Positions 42,406 through 52,597 of a stretch of 64,000 bases of DNA are shown one piece after another; the first letter of the stretch is position 1; each line of letters begins with the position of its first letter. The notes beneath the pieces are model-generated. The model was given only the letters and a program-made list of their open reading frames with translations, made no database searches and had not been told where the DNA came from. A program made the translations under genes and the position numbers. The stretch comes from Myxococcus stipitatus (GTDB lineage Bacteria; Myxococcota; Myxococcia; Myxococcales; Myxococcaceae), in NCBI RefSeq assembly GCF_021412625.1, contig NZ_JAKCFI010000001.1:248001-312000 (forward strand). Direction: 5' to 3'.

Positions 42406-43305
42406 ATGAGTGCTCCTTCCCTGGTCCGTTCGTCCTCGCCCGCGCTTCCGACGGCCGCCTGGCTCAACCCCGTGGAGCTGGGGGTGTTGGGCGCGATGTG
42501 GGGCTCGTCCTTCATGCTGATGCGGGTCTCCGCCAAGGACTTCGGCCCCCTGCCGCTGGTGGCGGTGCGGCTCACCCTGGGGGCGTTGGTGCTGGTGCCG
42601 CTGTTGTGGCGCGCCCGCGCGGCGCTGACCCGGCGGCTGTGGCCCATGATTGCCCTGGTGGGGGCGCTCAACGCCGCGGTGCCCTTCGCCCTGTTCGCCT
42701 GGGCGGCGCAGCGGGCCCCGGCGGGGGTGGGCGCCATCTCCAACAGCATGTCGGTGTTGTTCACGGCCCTGGTGGCCTACTTCTTCTTCGGCGAGCGCAT
42801 CGGCGCGCGGCGCGCGGTGTCGCTGCTCATCGGGTTCGCGGGCGTGGTGGTGCTGGCGAGCGGCAAGGTGGCCGGGGCCAGCCTGGGCTGGGCGGTGGCG
42901 GCGGGGGTGTCCGCGGCCTTCATGTATGGCGTGGCGGCCAACCTGGCGCGGCGCCACCTCGGCGGCGTGCCGGCGGGCGCCACCGCCGCGTCGACGTTGT
43001 CGGTGGCCGCGGTGATGGTCTGGCCGTTCGCGCTGGCGACCTGGCCCCAGGCGCCCATCCCGGGCGTGTCGTGGCTGGCCGCCTCGGTGCTCGGCGTGTT
43101 CGGGACGGGCATTGGCTACGTGATGTTCTACCGGCTCATCCAGCGCCTGGGCGCGGCGCGCGCCGCCGTCGTCACCTACCTGGTGCCGTTGTTCGCGGTG
43201 GCCTGGGCCTGGCTGCTGCTCTCCGAACCCCTGACGCCCACCATGGCGGTGGCGGGCCTGCTCATCCTGGGCAGCATCGCGCTGGGGCGGCGCAGCCCGG
43301 CGTGA
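42406..43305 (+). CDS. EamA/DMT-superfamily transporter
   Basis: A 299-residue inner-membrane exporter with ten predicted helices in two EamA halves (ELGVLGAMWGSSFMLMRVS in the first, GWAVAAGVSAAFMYGVAANL opening the second). The conserved YFFFGERIGARR and LLLSEPLTPTM end each half. Such proteins export amino acids or other metabolites; the substrate is not predictable. GAGAGAA before the ATG at 42406 favours this start over 42340. It diverges from a GcvA-like regulator, a common arrangement for metabolite-responsive efflux. Confidence 0.92.
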   Translation: MSAPSLVRSSSPALPTAAWLNPVELGVLGAMWGSSFMLMRVSAKDFGPLPLVAVRLTLGALVLVPLLWRARAALTRRLWPMIALVGALNAAVPFALFAWAAQRAPAGVGAISNSMSVLFTALVAYFFFGERIGARRAVSLLIGFAGVVVLASGKVAGASLGWAVAAGVSAAFMYGVAANLARRHLGGVPAGATAASTLSVAAVMVWPFALATWPQAPIPGVSWLAASVLGVFGTGIGYVMFYRLIQRLGAARAAVVTYLVPLFAVAWAWLLLSEPLTPTMAVAGLLILGSIALGRRSPA

Positions 43306-43329
43306 GGGACGTCGCGGTCGCCGGCGCGC

Positions 43330-44199
43330 TCAGGGACAGCCGGAGCTCACCTGGAGCGCGTCGTAGGCCATCCACCCGTTGCGCTTCGTGCCGGTCGCGG
43401 CGATGACGTAGCCGTAGATGAACTTCATCTCGCCCGACGGGGTCCGGTAGCGGCCGGCGCCGTCCTGGACCCACAGCGGGATGTCGATGGACGGCGCCCC
43501 GTGCTCGGTGGGCACGTCCAGGCGCTGGAACTTCGTGCCCGCCGGGAAGTGGTCCACCGCGGGCCCACCCAGCCCCATGCCCGGGACGTTGAAGACGAGG
43601 TTGGCGGAGCGCAGGCCATTGGCCCGGACCAGCGGCAGGTAGTCCCCCGCGCGCTCGTGCGTCGCCGTGCTGTCGTAGACGACCTTCTTCAGCTCCAGCA
43701 CCGGGTCGTGGCCGTCGCGGATGGCATAGCAGCCCAGCTTCGCCAGGCCCGCGCCCAGCGCCGACACGTGGCCCACCTTCTGCTCGAAGGAGGTCCGGCC
43801 CAGGATGGCGGAGATGGGCAGCCAGCCCGCGCTCGAGTTGGACGTGGAGACCGCGAAGGCGTGCGCTTCGCCGGCGAAGGTGCGCGTCTGCCCGTGATTG
43901 AAGGCCGCGCTCGCGCGCGTGTTCGTCCCCACCACCGTGCCATGGCCGTCGCGGATGGGGACGCCCGTCACCAGCCCCCAATCGTCGTCCGCCGGGTCGT
44001 TGGTGGGGACGCGGTTGCCTCCGGACACCTGGAGCTTGCAGTTGTAGGGACTGACCAGGCAGTACTCGCCATTCACCCCGGCGAACGCCGCCTGCGCGCG
44101 TGTCGACAGGGATTCCCCAGCGCCTTCATCCGCTCCCGTGCCACCACAGGCGAGCGTCGCGAGCAGGCACAGGGAAAGGGATTTGGTGAATTTTAGCAT
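43330..44199 (-). CDS. secreted lipoprotein-like protein of unknown function
   Basis: A 289-residue exported protein. The N-terminus (MLKFTKSLSLCLLATLACGG) has a basic start, a hydrophobic core and a Cys-Gly-Gly suggestive of lipid attachment, though the lipobox (TLAC) is imperfect. The mature part has a cysteine pair near the start (YCLVSPYNCKL) and a long beta-rich domain with GAGRYRTPSGEMKFIYGYVI near the end. No family recognised. The start at 44199 lies in an AT-rich stretch; no good ribosome binding site is visible. It converges with the EamA gene, 24 bp apart. Confidence 0.75.
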   Translation of the reverse strand: MLKFTKSLSLCLLATLACGGTGADEGAGESLSTRAQAAFAGVNGEYCLVSPYNCKLQVSGGNRVPTNDPADDDWGLVTGVPIRDGHGTVVGTNTRASAAFNHGQTRTFAGEAHAFAVSTSNSSAGWLPISAILGRTSFEQKVGHVSALGAGLAKLGCYAIRDGHDPVLELKKVVYDSTATHERAGDYLPLVRANGLRSANLVFNVPGMGLGGPAVDHFPAGTKFQRLDVPTEHGAPSIDIPLWVQDGAGRYRTPSGEMKFIYGYVIAATGTKRNGWMAYDALQVSSGCP

Positions 44200-44453
44200 A
44201 TTGCTAGGAGATTTCGAAATGCATGGGCCGTCAAGGGTTGGCCTGGAGGTCGGCGCGAGGCCAGGCCCGCAGCATCGCGCCAGGTCGGCCCAGAGGGCGG
44301 AAGTGTCTGTGAACGCTGGAGGAATCAGTGCTCTGGCGGGTCGCGGCATGATTTCATTGGTTGGTTGGAATTACGCTGAAGTTGCGGATGTCGGCTTGTC
44401 ATCGTGGTGTGTTTGGTTTCAGCATGGTGGCCTCTCGTTTCGTCGAGGAGCCT
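44200..44453. promoter_or_regulatory. AT-rich divergent promoter region
   Basis: A 254-bp spacer between the lipoprotein-like gene and the M4 protease gene. Patches such as TTTTAGCATATTGCTAG (near 44191) and GATTTCATTGGTTGG (near 44350) are AT-rich for this genome and probably hold promoters. Confidence 0.4.
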
Positions 44454-46667
44454 ATGGTCTTGATGCGAGGACGTGGGTCGTTTGGAGTCGCGGTGCTGTG
44501 TTTGGCAATGGGGGCATGCACCGAAGCGAACGCCCCGAAGGAGTCCCCTGCCTCGGCCGTGGGCGCGGTCTCCGCGGCGGTCTTTGGGGGCCCTGAAGTC
44601 CTGGCGAGGGACGCGGACCAGGCGGCCACGTTCGTCAGGGGCGCCCTGGGTTCGGTGCCCAGGGACGCGGCGGCGGTGCGCGGAATCCAGGCGGACGCGC
44701 TGGCGCCCGTGCTGGCCCAGGTGGCGCCGCTGTTCCGGGTGTCACCGGAGCAGCTGTTCCTCAAGCGGGCCTATGTCGGCCCTGACGGGGACGCGCACTT
44801 CCGCTTCGGCGTGAAGGTGCACGACATCGTCGTGAAGGGCGCGGAGCTGCGGCTGCACGCGCGCGACGGGCAGGTCTTCGCGGCCAACGGCGACGCGCGG
44901 GGGGACCTCCCGGCGCCGGTGGGGGCCTCCATCAGCGCGGAGCAAGCGCTGGCCGCGGTGATGGCGGACCGGGCCTCTCCGCCGGGCTCCAAGGTCGACG
45001 GCGCTCCCCAGCTCGTCTACTGGCGCGTGGGGAGCCAGCTCCTGCTGGCCTACGGGCTGCGCGTCTCCGGGCAGTGGGAGGGCGGTGACAAGGTCGATGA
45101 CACGGTGCTCGTCAACGCTCGCAGCGGCGACGTGTTCGAGCGCATCACCCACCTGCACTCCGCGCTCTACCGAATCGTCTACAACGGGAACAATGGCACG
45201 ACGCTGCCGGGCTCGGAGGTCCGCCGGGAAGGAGACCCGCCGGTGGGCGACGCCGTCGTCAACGCCGCGTACGACAACCTGGGCTTCACCTACCACTGCT
45301 TCAACGACCTGTTCGGGCGCGACTCCTACGATGGGATGGGGGCGTCGTTGATCGCCACGGTCCACCACCGCGTGAACTACGTGAACGCGTTCTGGAACGG
45401 GGCGCAGATGGTCTTCGGGGACGGCGATGGGGTGACCGCCAAGAACCTGGCGCTGGCCACCGACGTGACGGCGCACGAGCTGATGCACGCCGTGACGGAG
45501 CGCGATTCGGACCTCATCTACTCCGGCGAGTCCGGCGGCCTGAACGAGTCGCTGTCCGACATCTTCGGCAACGTGTGTGAGTGGCACAGCCGGGGCAGGG
45601 TCATCACCGCCGGCACGTGGCTCGTCGGCGAGGACGTCTGGACGCCGAACACGGAGGGCGATGCCCTGCGCTACATGCACAACCCCCGGTTGGACGGGGA
45701 ATCGCTGGACAACTACCCGGACTACTACTCGGGCGTCGACGTCCACTACAGCTCGGGCATCTCCAACCTGGCCTTCTACCTGCTCTCCCAGGGCGGCGTG
45801 CACCCGCGCTTCCCCAAGCCCACGCCCGTGGTGGGCATCGGCATCGAGAAGGCCGCGCGCATCTTCTACAAGGCGAACCACGACCTGCTGGTGCCGTCCT
45901 CCAACTTCGAGTCGGCGAAGCAGGCCACCGAGCAGGCGGCGGCGCAGCTGGGCTACGACGCGGCCACGGTGGCCTCCGTCAAGGCCGCGTGGGAGGCGGT
46001 AGGCGTGGGTGACGTGTCGCATCCGCCGGTCGAGGTCCTCGAGCGCAACGAGCCCGTCACCTTCTCCGGGACGCGGTCCAAGTGGACCTACTTCGAGGCC
46101 GACGTTCCCGAGGGCGCCCAGGACCTGCGCTTCACCCTGTCGGGTGGCACGGGAGACGCCGACATCTATGTCCGCTTCAACACCCCCCCGACGACCTCGC
46201 TCTTCGACTGCCGCCCCTACAAGACGGGCAACAACGAGGAGTGTGCCTTCGCGACGCCCTCGGCCGGCAAGTGGTTCGTCTTCGTCCATGGCTTCACGGA
46301 CTTCGCCAACGCCACGCTGGTCATGACGTACAAGGGAGGCTTCGTGCCGCTCCAGCCCAACGTCGAGGTGGGCGACCTGTCCGCGGCGCAGGACGACTCC
46401 ACGGGCTTCATCGTGGACATCCCGGAGCGCGACGACGGGGGCACGCGCAACATCACCGTGCGCGTCAACGGTGGCACCGGCAACGTGGACCTCTACGTGC
46501 GCCGGCTCGCGATTCCGACCCACAGCGAGTACGACTGCCGCAGCATGAAGGAGTCGCCCGACGAGCGCTGCGACCTGAAGTACGTCGACGGCGGCAGGTA
46601 CTACGTGTGGCTCTACGGCGCGAAGGGCGGGTACGCCGACGCGTCGGTCATCGTCACGTATCGCTGA
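44454..46667 (+). CDS. M4 (thermolysin-like) metalloprotease with two PPC domains
   Basis: A 737-residue secreted zinc protease. A signal peptide ends near AMGACTEA, possibly a lipoprotein. An FTP/PepSY propeptide follows (residues about 60-220), then the catalytic domain with zinc ligands in VTAHELMHAVTE and the Glu ligand in SGGLNESLSDIFGN. The catalytic-domain His proton donor lies near VDVHYSSGISNLAFYLLS. After residue about 525 come two PPC domains (FTLSGGTGDADIYVRF, VRVNGGTGNVDLYVRR), removed or used for binding in related proteases. It fits a role in extracellular protein digestion or predation. The ATG at 44454 has GAGGAG close by; the ATG three codons later is also possible. Confidence 0.93.
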   Translation: MVLMRGRGSFGVAVLCLAMGACTEANAPKESPASAVGAVSAAVFGGPEVLARDADQAATFVRGALGSVPRDAAAVRGIQADALAPVLAQVAPLFRVSPEQLFLKRAYVGPDGDAHFRFGVKVHDIVVKGAELRLHARDGQVFAANGDARGDLPAPVGASISAEQALAAVMADRASPPGSKVDGAPQLVYWRVGSQLLLAYGLRVSGQWEGGDKVDDTVLVNARSGDVFERITHLHSALYRIVYNGNNGTTLPGSEVRREGDPPVGDAVVNAAYDNLGFTYHCFNDLFGRDSYDGMGASLIATVHHRVNYVNAFWNGAQMVFGDGDGVTAKNLALATDVTAHELMHAVTERDSDLIYSGESGGLNESLSDIFGNVCEWHSRGRVITAGTWLVGEDVWTPNTEGDALRYMHNPRLDGESLDNYPDYYSGVDVHYSSGISNLAFYLLSQGGVHPRFPKPTPVVGIGIEKAARIFYKANHDLLVPSSNFESAKQATEQAAAQLGYDAATVASVKAAWEAVGVGDVSHPPVEVLERNEPVTFSGTRSKWTYFEADVPEGAQDLRFTLSGGTGDADIYVRFNTPPTTSLFDCRPYKTGNNEECAFATPSAGKWFVFVHGFTDFANATLVMTYKGGFVPLQPNVEVGDLSAAQDDSTGFIVDIPERDDGGTRNITVRVNGGTGNVDLYVRRLAIPTHSEYDCRSMKESPDERCDLKYVDGGRYYVWLYGAKGGYADASVIVTYR

Positions 46668-46675
46668 CGCGCCCA

Positions 46676-46723
46676 GGGGCCGGGCGCCCTCCCGTCGTCC
46701 ATGGACGGTGGGGTGCCCGGGCC
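46676..46723 (+). terminator. imperfect hairpin past the M4 protease
   Basis: GGGGCCGGGCGCC (46676-46688) pairs imperfectly, with one bulge, with GGTGCCCGGGCC (46712-46723). It begins nine bases after the protease stop. Confidence 0.45.
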
Positions 46724-46778
46724 TTCCGGTGATTCGGGAGGCGGGACGGTGGCGCGCGGCGGGGTAGGCTGCCCGGCG

Positions 46779-47744
46779 ATGTCCAGTCCCGCTGACACCC
46801 CGGCGCCCGCGCGTCGCTTCCACGACGAGCCCCTCATCCTCATCGTCCGTCACCTCCGCGGCCTGCTGCCGCGGGGGCTGGCGCGCATCGAGGTCCCCGA
46901 CCCCGACCTGGGCCGGGGCCGCTATCCCGGCGAGCGCGTGGGGCCAGGCGCGGGGCTCGTCCACCGCCCGCTGCGCAGCTGGTGCGACCTGGCGGAGGGG
47001 CTCGGTTGTCGGCTGCTCACCCCGCGAGGCGTCGACGCCACCCATGTCGCGCTCACCTTCGAGCCCCTGGGCGACGAGGCGTCGTGGCACGCGGGTGGGA
47101 GCGCGGCGTCGGGGGACGCGGTGCCCGCGCACGAGCGCTACGGCGCGGAGTCCGACTTCGCCCGGGTGCGCAAGCTGGAGGACGCGGGCTTCCTGATGCC
47201 CTGGCTGGAGGCCCTGGGCCGCATCCGGCTCCCGGCCGGGGCGCGCGTGCTGGACCTGGGCGTCAACCGGGGGGACGAGCTGGCGGCGTTCGCGTGGCTG
47301 GAGGACGCGCCGGACGTCTCCTTCGTCGGCGTGGACCACAGCGTCAGCGCGCTCGCGGAGGCCCGCGCGCGCTTCCCGGACGCGCGCCACGCCTTCCTCG
47401 CCGCGGACCTCGACGCGCTGCCGGAGGAGCTGGGGCGCTTCCACCTCGTGGTGTCGGTGGGCACGCTCCAGAGTCCGGGAGTGGACGACCACGCGCTCTT
47501 GCGGCGGCTGGTGCAACGGCACCTGGAGCCTCGGGCGACGCTGCTGCTGGGCTTCCCCAACTCCCGCTTCCGCGACGGCGAGGTCGTCTACGGCGCCCGC
47601 GTGCGCAACCTGCGCGAGCCGGACCTGTCCCTCCTGGTGAAGGACCTGTCCTTCTACCGCCGCTACCTGCACCAGCACGGGTTCCGGACGTTCCTCGGCG
47701 GGCGCTACGACCTGCTGCTCACCGCCGTCCGTGGCGGGGATTGA
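46779..47744 (+). CDS. SAM-dependent methyltransferase-like protein
   Basis: A 321-residue cytoplasmic protein with a class I methyltransferase domain in the C-terminal two-thirds. Motif I is ARVLDLGVNRGDELAAF (V replaces the usual G-C), the acidic end of beta2 is VSFVGVDHSVSALAEARARF, and AADLDALPEELGRFHLVVS gives motif III. The N-terminal 110 residues are an unrecognised beta-rich region. The substrate is unknown. The start at 46779 (MSSPADTPAPARR) lies 112 bp after the M4 gene; the 3' end converges on the RNase HI gene with a 9-bp gap. Confidence 0.8.
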   Translation: MSSPADTPAPARRFHDEPLILIVRHLRGLLPRGLARIEVPDPDLGRGRYPGERVGPGAGLVHRPLRSWCDLAEGLGCRLLTPRGVDATHVALTFEPLGDEASWHAGGSAASGDAVPAHERYGAESDFARVRKLEDAGFLMPWLEALGRIRLPAGARVLDLGVNRGDELAAFAWLEDAPDVSFVGVDHSVSALAEARARFPDARHAFLAADLDALPEELGRFHLVVSVGTLQSPGVDDHALLRRLVQRHLEPRATLLLGFPNSRFRDGEVVYGARVRNLREPDLSLLVKDLSFYRRYLHQHGFRTFLGGRYDLLLTAVRGGD

Positions 47745-47753
47745 GGGCGCGTC

Positions 47754-48518
47754 TCAGTCCTCCGCCTGCACGTCCTCCAGGCGCACGCCCCAGTCCTCCA
47801 GCACCTTCGCCTCGTCCTCCGGGCTCTTCGTCTTCTTGAAGCGGGCGTCGGACACGCCCTTCACCCGGCGCTCGCACGCCGCCCAGGTCGAGTGACGCTT
47901 CACCGTGCGCCCCACCTGGCTCAGGTACGAGTACGCCTTGGCCGCGGCCTCCTTCTGCCGGGGCTTCTCCTCGGGCAGGGACGTGTCCTCGGGCACGTCA
48001 TGGAGGTCCACGTCGTAGCCGACGAGCGGCCCGACGTAGAGCCGCGGTGGCTTGCCGCGCGAGAAGCCCACGGCGATGGCGTCCACCCGCTCGTTGCCGG
48101 GCACGCCCACGTGGCCCCGGACGTAGTGCCACTCCACCGTCGCCGCGTCGCCGGAGAACGCCTGTCGACGCTGGGCCAGCAGCGCCATCAGCCGCTTCCA
48201 GTAGGCCGCGTTGGCCACGTCCTTCCCATCCGCCGTCTTCCACCCGCGCTTGCTCCAGCCGAACGCCCAGCGGGTGATGCCCTGGATGACATAGGTGGAG
48301 TCCGTGTGGATGTGCAGGGGGCCCGGGGTGGTCTCCAGGTGGCGCAGCGCCCGGCCCACCGCCGTCAGCTCCATCCGGTTGTTGGTCGTCTCCGGCTCGA
48401 AGCCCCCCAGCTCCGTCACCTGGCCCTCCGGCGTGGCGATGATGGTGCCCCAGCCTCCCGGACCCGGGTTCCCCGAACAGGCGCCGTCGGCGAAGACGAA
48501 GATGGCGTGGCTCTTCAT
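47754..48518 (-). CDS. rnhA: ribonuclease HI with C-terminal viroplasmin-like domain
   Basis: A 254-residue enzyme. The RNase H1 core (1-150) has all four catalytic carboxylates: Asp in FADGACSGNPGPGG, Glu in NNRMELTAVG, Asp in HTDSTYVIQG and Asp in NERVDAIAVG. It cleaves RNA in RNA-DNA hybrids. After a linker, residues about 195-245 (KAYSYLSQVGRTVKRHSTWA, ERRVKGVSDARFKK) match the viroplasmin/hybrid-binding domain (W, C, V-x-G, A-x-F-K). That domain is normally at the N-terminus of RNase H1; here it is C-terminal. The start at 48518 is fixed by the RNase H fold beginning at once. Confidence 0.93.
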   Translation of the reverse strand: MKSHAIFVFADGACSGNPGPGGWGTIIATPEGQVTELGGFEPETTNNRMELTAVGRALRHLETTPGPLHIHTDSTYVIQGITRWAFGWSKRGWKTADGKDVANAAYWKRLMALLAQRRQAFSGDAATVEWHYVRGHVGVPGNERVDAIAVGFSRGKPPRLYVGPLVGYDVDLHDVPEDTSLPEEKPRQKEAAAKAYSYLSQVGRTVKRHSTWAACERRVKGVSDARFKKTKSPEDEAKVLEDWGVRLEDVQAED

Positions 48519-48586
48519 GGGGGCGCACCCTACGCGGCCCCTCTCCCCCCGGGCCAGGACGACGCGCGCCACCCGCGTCCTGGGCC

Positions 48587-48626
48587 TGACACCGGAGTCA
48601 CGATTCCACCCTCCGGCTCGGTGTCA
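48587..48626. promoter_or_regulatory. 8-bp inverted repeat upstream of rnhA and its divergent neighbour
   Basis: TGACACCG (48587-48594) and CGGTGTCA (48619-48626) form a perfect inverted repeat with arms centred about three helical turns apart, in the divergent spacer between rnhA and the gene at 48719. It could be an operator or a hairpin. Confidence 0.35.
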
Positions 48627-48718
48627 CGCACTCCGTCGGGGTGCTGGTACGTTGCTTGCTTTGGGGCCCGTCGTCTCGGGATGGGCCGGAATCGTCGAGG
48701 GAGAGGTCGTCTTCAGCC

Positions 48719-49315
48719 ATGTCATCGCCGCCGTGCTCCGTCGTGTCTCCACCTGTCGTCGCGAAGTCCTCGCCGCCGCGTCGGTGGGGCGCGCGCGCGG
48801 TGCTGCTCCTGGCGAGCGTGGCGTCGGTGGCCTCGTCCCAGACAGGGCCATCGCCGCTGGTGGCCACGTCCTCGGTGCAGTCGCTGACGCTGAGTGACGC
48901 CTGGCCGGAGGCGCGGCGCGTCTTCTCGGTGGAGGCGGTGGCGCCGCGACGGCCGGACGAGGACGTCACGCTGGAGGTGGGTGCCACGCTCCAGGTGCGC
49001 TGGGTCCCCGCCGACGACGACCCCCGCCGTCCCTCCGTGCGCGCGCGCATGAGCCTGGGGGAGCGCCTGGGCAGATGGGAGACGACGACGGCGCTGGCCC
49101 CCCGGGCCTCGGCGCCGGTGGAGCTCGACGTCCTGGCGGGTGACGACTGCAACCTGATGGAGGACTGTTTCTGGGACGCGGTGCTCGACGTGGAGCTGCA
49201 GGGCGAGCATGGCCCGGGCGTCGTCGAGGTGGAGTGGATCTCCACCGGGAGCCTCTTCTTCGCCGACGGGCTGAACACGCCGCCGGAGGTCACGCTGACG
49301 CTCGGGCTGCCATGA
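48719..49315 (+). CDS. hypothetical exported protein
   Basis: A 198-residue protein with a hydrophobic segment near residues 22-40 (WGARAVLLLASVASVASS) that may be a late signal peptide or anchor, then a beta-rich domain (EDVTLEVGATLQVRWVPA, ASAPVELDVLAGDDCNLM, GPGVVEVEWISTGSLFF). No family recognised. Its stop overlaps the ATG of the following membrane-protein gene by four bases, so the two are coupled and may act together. The start at 48719 is the first ATG in a plausible position. Confidence 0.7.
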   Translation: MSSPPCSVVSPPVVAKSSPPRRWGARAVLLLASVASVASSQTGPSPLVATSSVQSLTLSDAWPEARRVFSVEAVAPRRPDEDVTLEVGATLQVRWVPADDDPRRPSVRARMSLGERLGRWETTTALAPRASAPVELDVLAGDDCNLMEDCFWDAVLDVELQGEHGPGVVEVEWISTGSLFFADGLNTPPEVTLTLGLP

Positions 49316-49827
49316 GTCGTCCCGACGACGCGGCCGCCCAGCCGCCCGCGGTGCCCGGAGACGCGCTGTTGCACCCGCTGGTGTTCGGCGCGGTGCTGGT
49401 GCTCCTGCTCAACGACCATGTCTTGAAGGCGCGGTGGCCGTCCTGGTGGACGGGGAAGCTGTCCGACGTCGCGGGGCTGGCCATGTTCCCGCTGCTGCTC
49501 CAGGGGCTGTGGGAGCAGGTCCGCGAGCGGCGCGCGCGCGCCTTCCGGCCCTCGTGGGCGGTGCTGGTGGCGAGCGTGCTGCTGACGGCGGCGTGCTTCG
49601 GGGCCGTCAAGCTGTCGGAGACCGCGGGCGACGGCTGGCGATGGGGGTTGGGGACGCTGCAGTGGCCGGCGCGGGCGGCGTGGGCGCTCGCGTCGGGGCG
49701 CGCGGTGCCCGGCGTCGCGCCGGTGTCGCACGTGGTGGACCCCACGGACCTGCTCGCCCTGCCCGCGCTGCTCATCCCGTGGTGGGTGGGGCGGCGGCGG
49801 TGTGGCGCGCCTGACGGCCCGGCCTGA
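49312..49827 (+). CDS. small integral membrane protein
   Basis: A 171-residue protein with three to four hydrophobic helices (PLVFGAVLVLLLNDHVL, WAVLVASVLLTAACFGAVKL, DLLALPALLIPWWVG). The loop after helix 1 (KARWPSWWTGKLSDVAGLAM) is reminiscent of small bacterial membrane proteins with a conserved K-LSD motif; the function is unknown. It is translationally coupled to the exported protein upstream. It converges on the di-haem gene. Confidence 0.75.
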   Translation: MSRPDDAAAQPPAVPGDALLHPLVFGAVLVLLLNDHVLKARWPSWWTGKLSDVAGLAMFPLLLQGLWEQVRERRARAFRPSWAVLVASVLLTAACFGAVKLSETAGDGWRWGLGTLQWPARAAWALASGRAVPGVAPVSHVVDPTDLLALPALLIPWWVGRRRCGAPDGPA

Positions 49828-49873
49828 ACGAGCGGCTGGCGCCCGGGGGGCCTCGCCGTGGTGCTTGCCCGCA

Positions 49874-51265
<1,392 letters not shown>

Positions 51266-51306
51266 TCGACACCCTCCGAAGACAGCCAGGGACCAGGGCC
51301 AACGGA

Positions 51307-51340
51307 CGCCGGGCGGGCGTGGCACGCCTCCCGCCCGGCG
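51307..51340 (-). terminator. perfect 11-bp hairpin between lipoprotein and di-haem genes
   Basis: CGCCGGGCGGG (51307-51317) pairs exactly with CCCGCCCGGCG (51330-51340) around 12 bases. It starts 10 bases after the lipoprotein stop at 51350 and separates it from the downstream di-haem gene on the same strand. Confidence 0.6.
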
Positions 51341-51349
51341 GTGCGACGA

Positions 51350-52171
51350 CTACTTCGCCGGGACGAAGGACTCGCTCAGCACGTCGATGCCCTCCGCCGT
51401 CGCCTTCACGTCGATGCCGGTGAAGCCGGTGTACGGGTAGTGGCCGTCCTGGATCTCCTCGACGAACTCCATGGTGTCGCCGGTGATGACCTTGCCGTCA
51501 GCCAGCGTCACGCTGAAGGTGTTGCCCTCGGTGCCCAGCCGCCAGCCGCAGGCGCCCACGTTGGTGGGAGCGGCCGGCTTGTCGCTCGTCTTCGGCCAGA
51601 TGATGTCCAGCTCGTAGAAGTCCGCGACGGCCACCAGCCAGCGGATGAAGTCCCGCCAGTTGTTGAACGTGACGTAGTAGCCGGCGGGGTTGGGCTGCGA
51701 GCCCTGGAGCACGCCCTCCCGGTAGATGTTCATCCGGTAGGGCGAGCCGCCCGGCGCGCCGGTGAAGCTGGGGAGGACGCGCGCGGAGTTCGCCTCGCGG
51801 CCCGGGACGATGCTCAGCGTGCTCACCACCTGGTCGCCGGAGCGGGCCTCGAGCTGGAGCGCCCCGTTCACGCCGAGCTTGATCTGCGACTTCTGGCTCC
51901 AGCTCGCCGCGCGGCCGAAGGTGCTGGCCAGGCCGTCCGTCTTCACGTCCCGCAGGTTGGAGACGGACAGGCCCGCCTCCGTCTTCGTCAGCTGCGCCTT
52001 GCCCTTGGCGCAGCTGGTGATTCCGTCGAACCGCTTCGTGCACGTGCCCTCGGCGTTCGCCTCCTGGCTCGCCACCGTTCCCTCGGGCGCCGCGCTCTCG
52101 TCGCCCGCGCAGCCCGCCGTCACACACAGGAACACCGCCGCCAGCAGACGGCTCGTCATCTTGAGCAGCAT
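51350..52171 (-). CDS. lipoprotein of unknown function
   Basis: A 273-residue lipoprotein. The signal peptide MTSRLLAAVFLCVTAGCAG ends in a clear lipobox (TAGC) with Asp at +4. The mature part begins with an acidic, low-complexity linker and two cysteines (TCTKRFDGITSCAKG), then a beta-rich domain with GYYVTFNNWRDFIRWLVAVA near the middle and CGWRLGTEGNTFSVTLADG towards the end. No family recognised. GGAG five bases before the ATG supports the start. A hairpin closes the unit. Confidence 0.8.
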   Translation of the reverse strand: MLLKMTSRLLAAVFLCVTAGCAGDESAAPEGTVASQEANAEGTCTKRFDGITSCAKGKAQLTKTEAGLSVSNLRDVKTDGLASTFGRAASWSQKSQIKLGVNGALQLEARSGDQVVSTLSIVPGREANSARVLPSFTGAPGGSPYRMNIYREGVLQGSQPNPAGYYVTFNNWRDFIRWLVAVADFYELDIIWPKTSDKPAAPTNVGACGWRLGTEGNTFSVTLADGKVITGDTMEFVEEIQDGHYPYTGFTGIDVKATAEGIDVLSESFVPAK

Positions 52172-52597
52172 GTCTCTCCACCTCTTGATTGGAAGGTGCT
52201 TCACCGTTCGGAGGCGTCCGCGCCGGACCCGCGGCGCCTCGCGACGGCGCGGAAGCCTTCTGCACCGTTCGAGCCAGAGGGCGTGTCGCATGTATCTCCC
52301 CTCTGTATCGACGAGGGGTGGCGCGTGTTTCAGGCGGAGGATGTGGTGTGTGTCGTTACGGCGCCGGAGGGACGTGTGTCTTTGTTTGCAACAGCCCCTG
52401 CTGGAGGTCCATGTCGACTTGTCTGGGGGTGAAAGTCATTAACCCGAATCAAGGCGTGGGTGATTTTCGTGTGTCGAAACACGGGGAATGAGGGGCTTCG
52501 AGGCGGAGGCTTGTAGCGGCGGAGGTCACTGTCGGGGTCCAGCCGCACGGTGAGTAGGGGGTTGCCAGCGGGGACGTGGACCCGGGATGGTGAGGGG
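52172..52597. other. 426-bp divergent intergenic region
   Basis: This separates a lipoprotein gene from a hypothetical gene. The part from about 52380 to 52500 is clearly AT-richer (for example GTCTTTGTTTGCAACAG and AGTCATTAACCCGAATC), consistent with promoters. No frame looks coding. Confidence 0.5.

Noticed and set aside
44742..47678. 978-codon open frame opposite the M4 protease and methyltransferase genes
   Set aside because: It spans two good genes on the other strand and has no domain signature.
52189..52491. open frames in the spacer before 52598
   Set aside because: AT-rich region with poor codon bias and no ribosome binding site; more likely promoter DNA.
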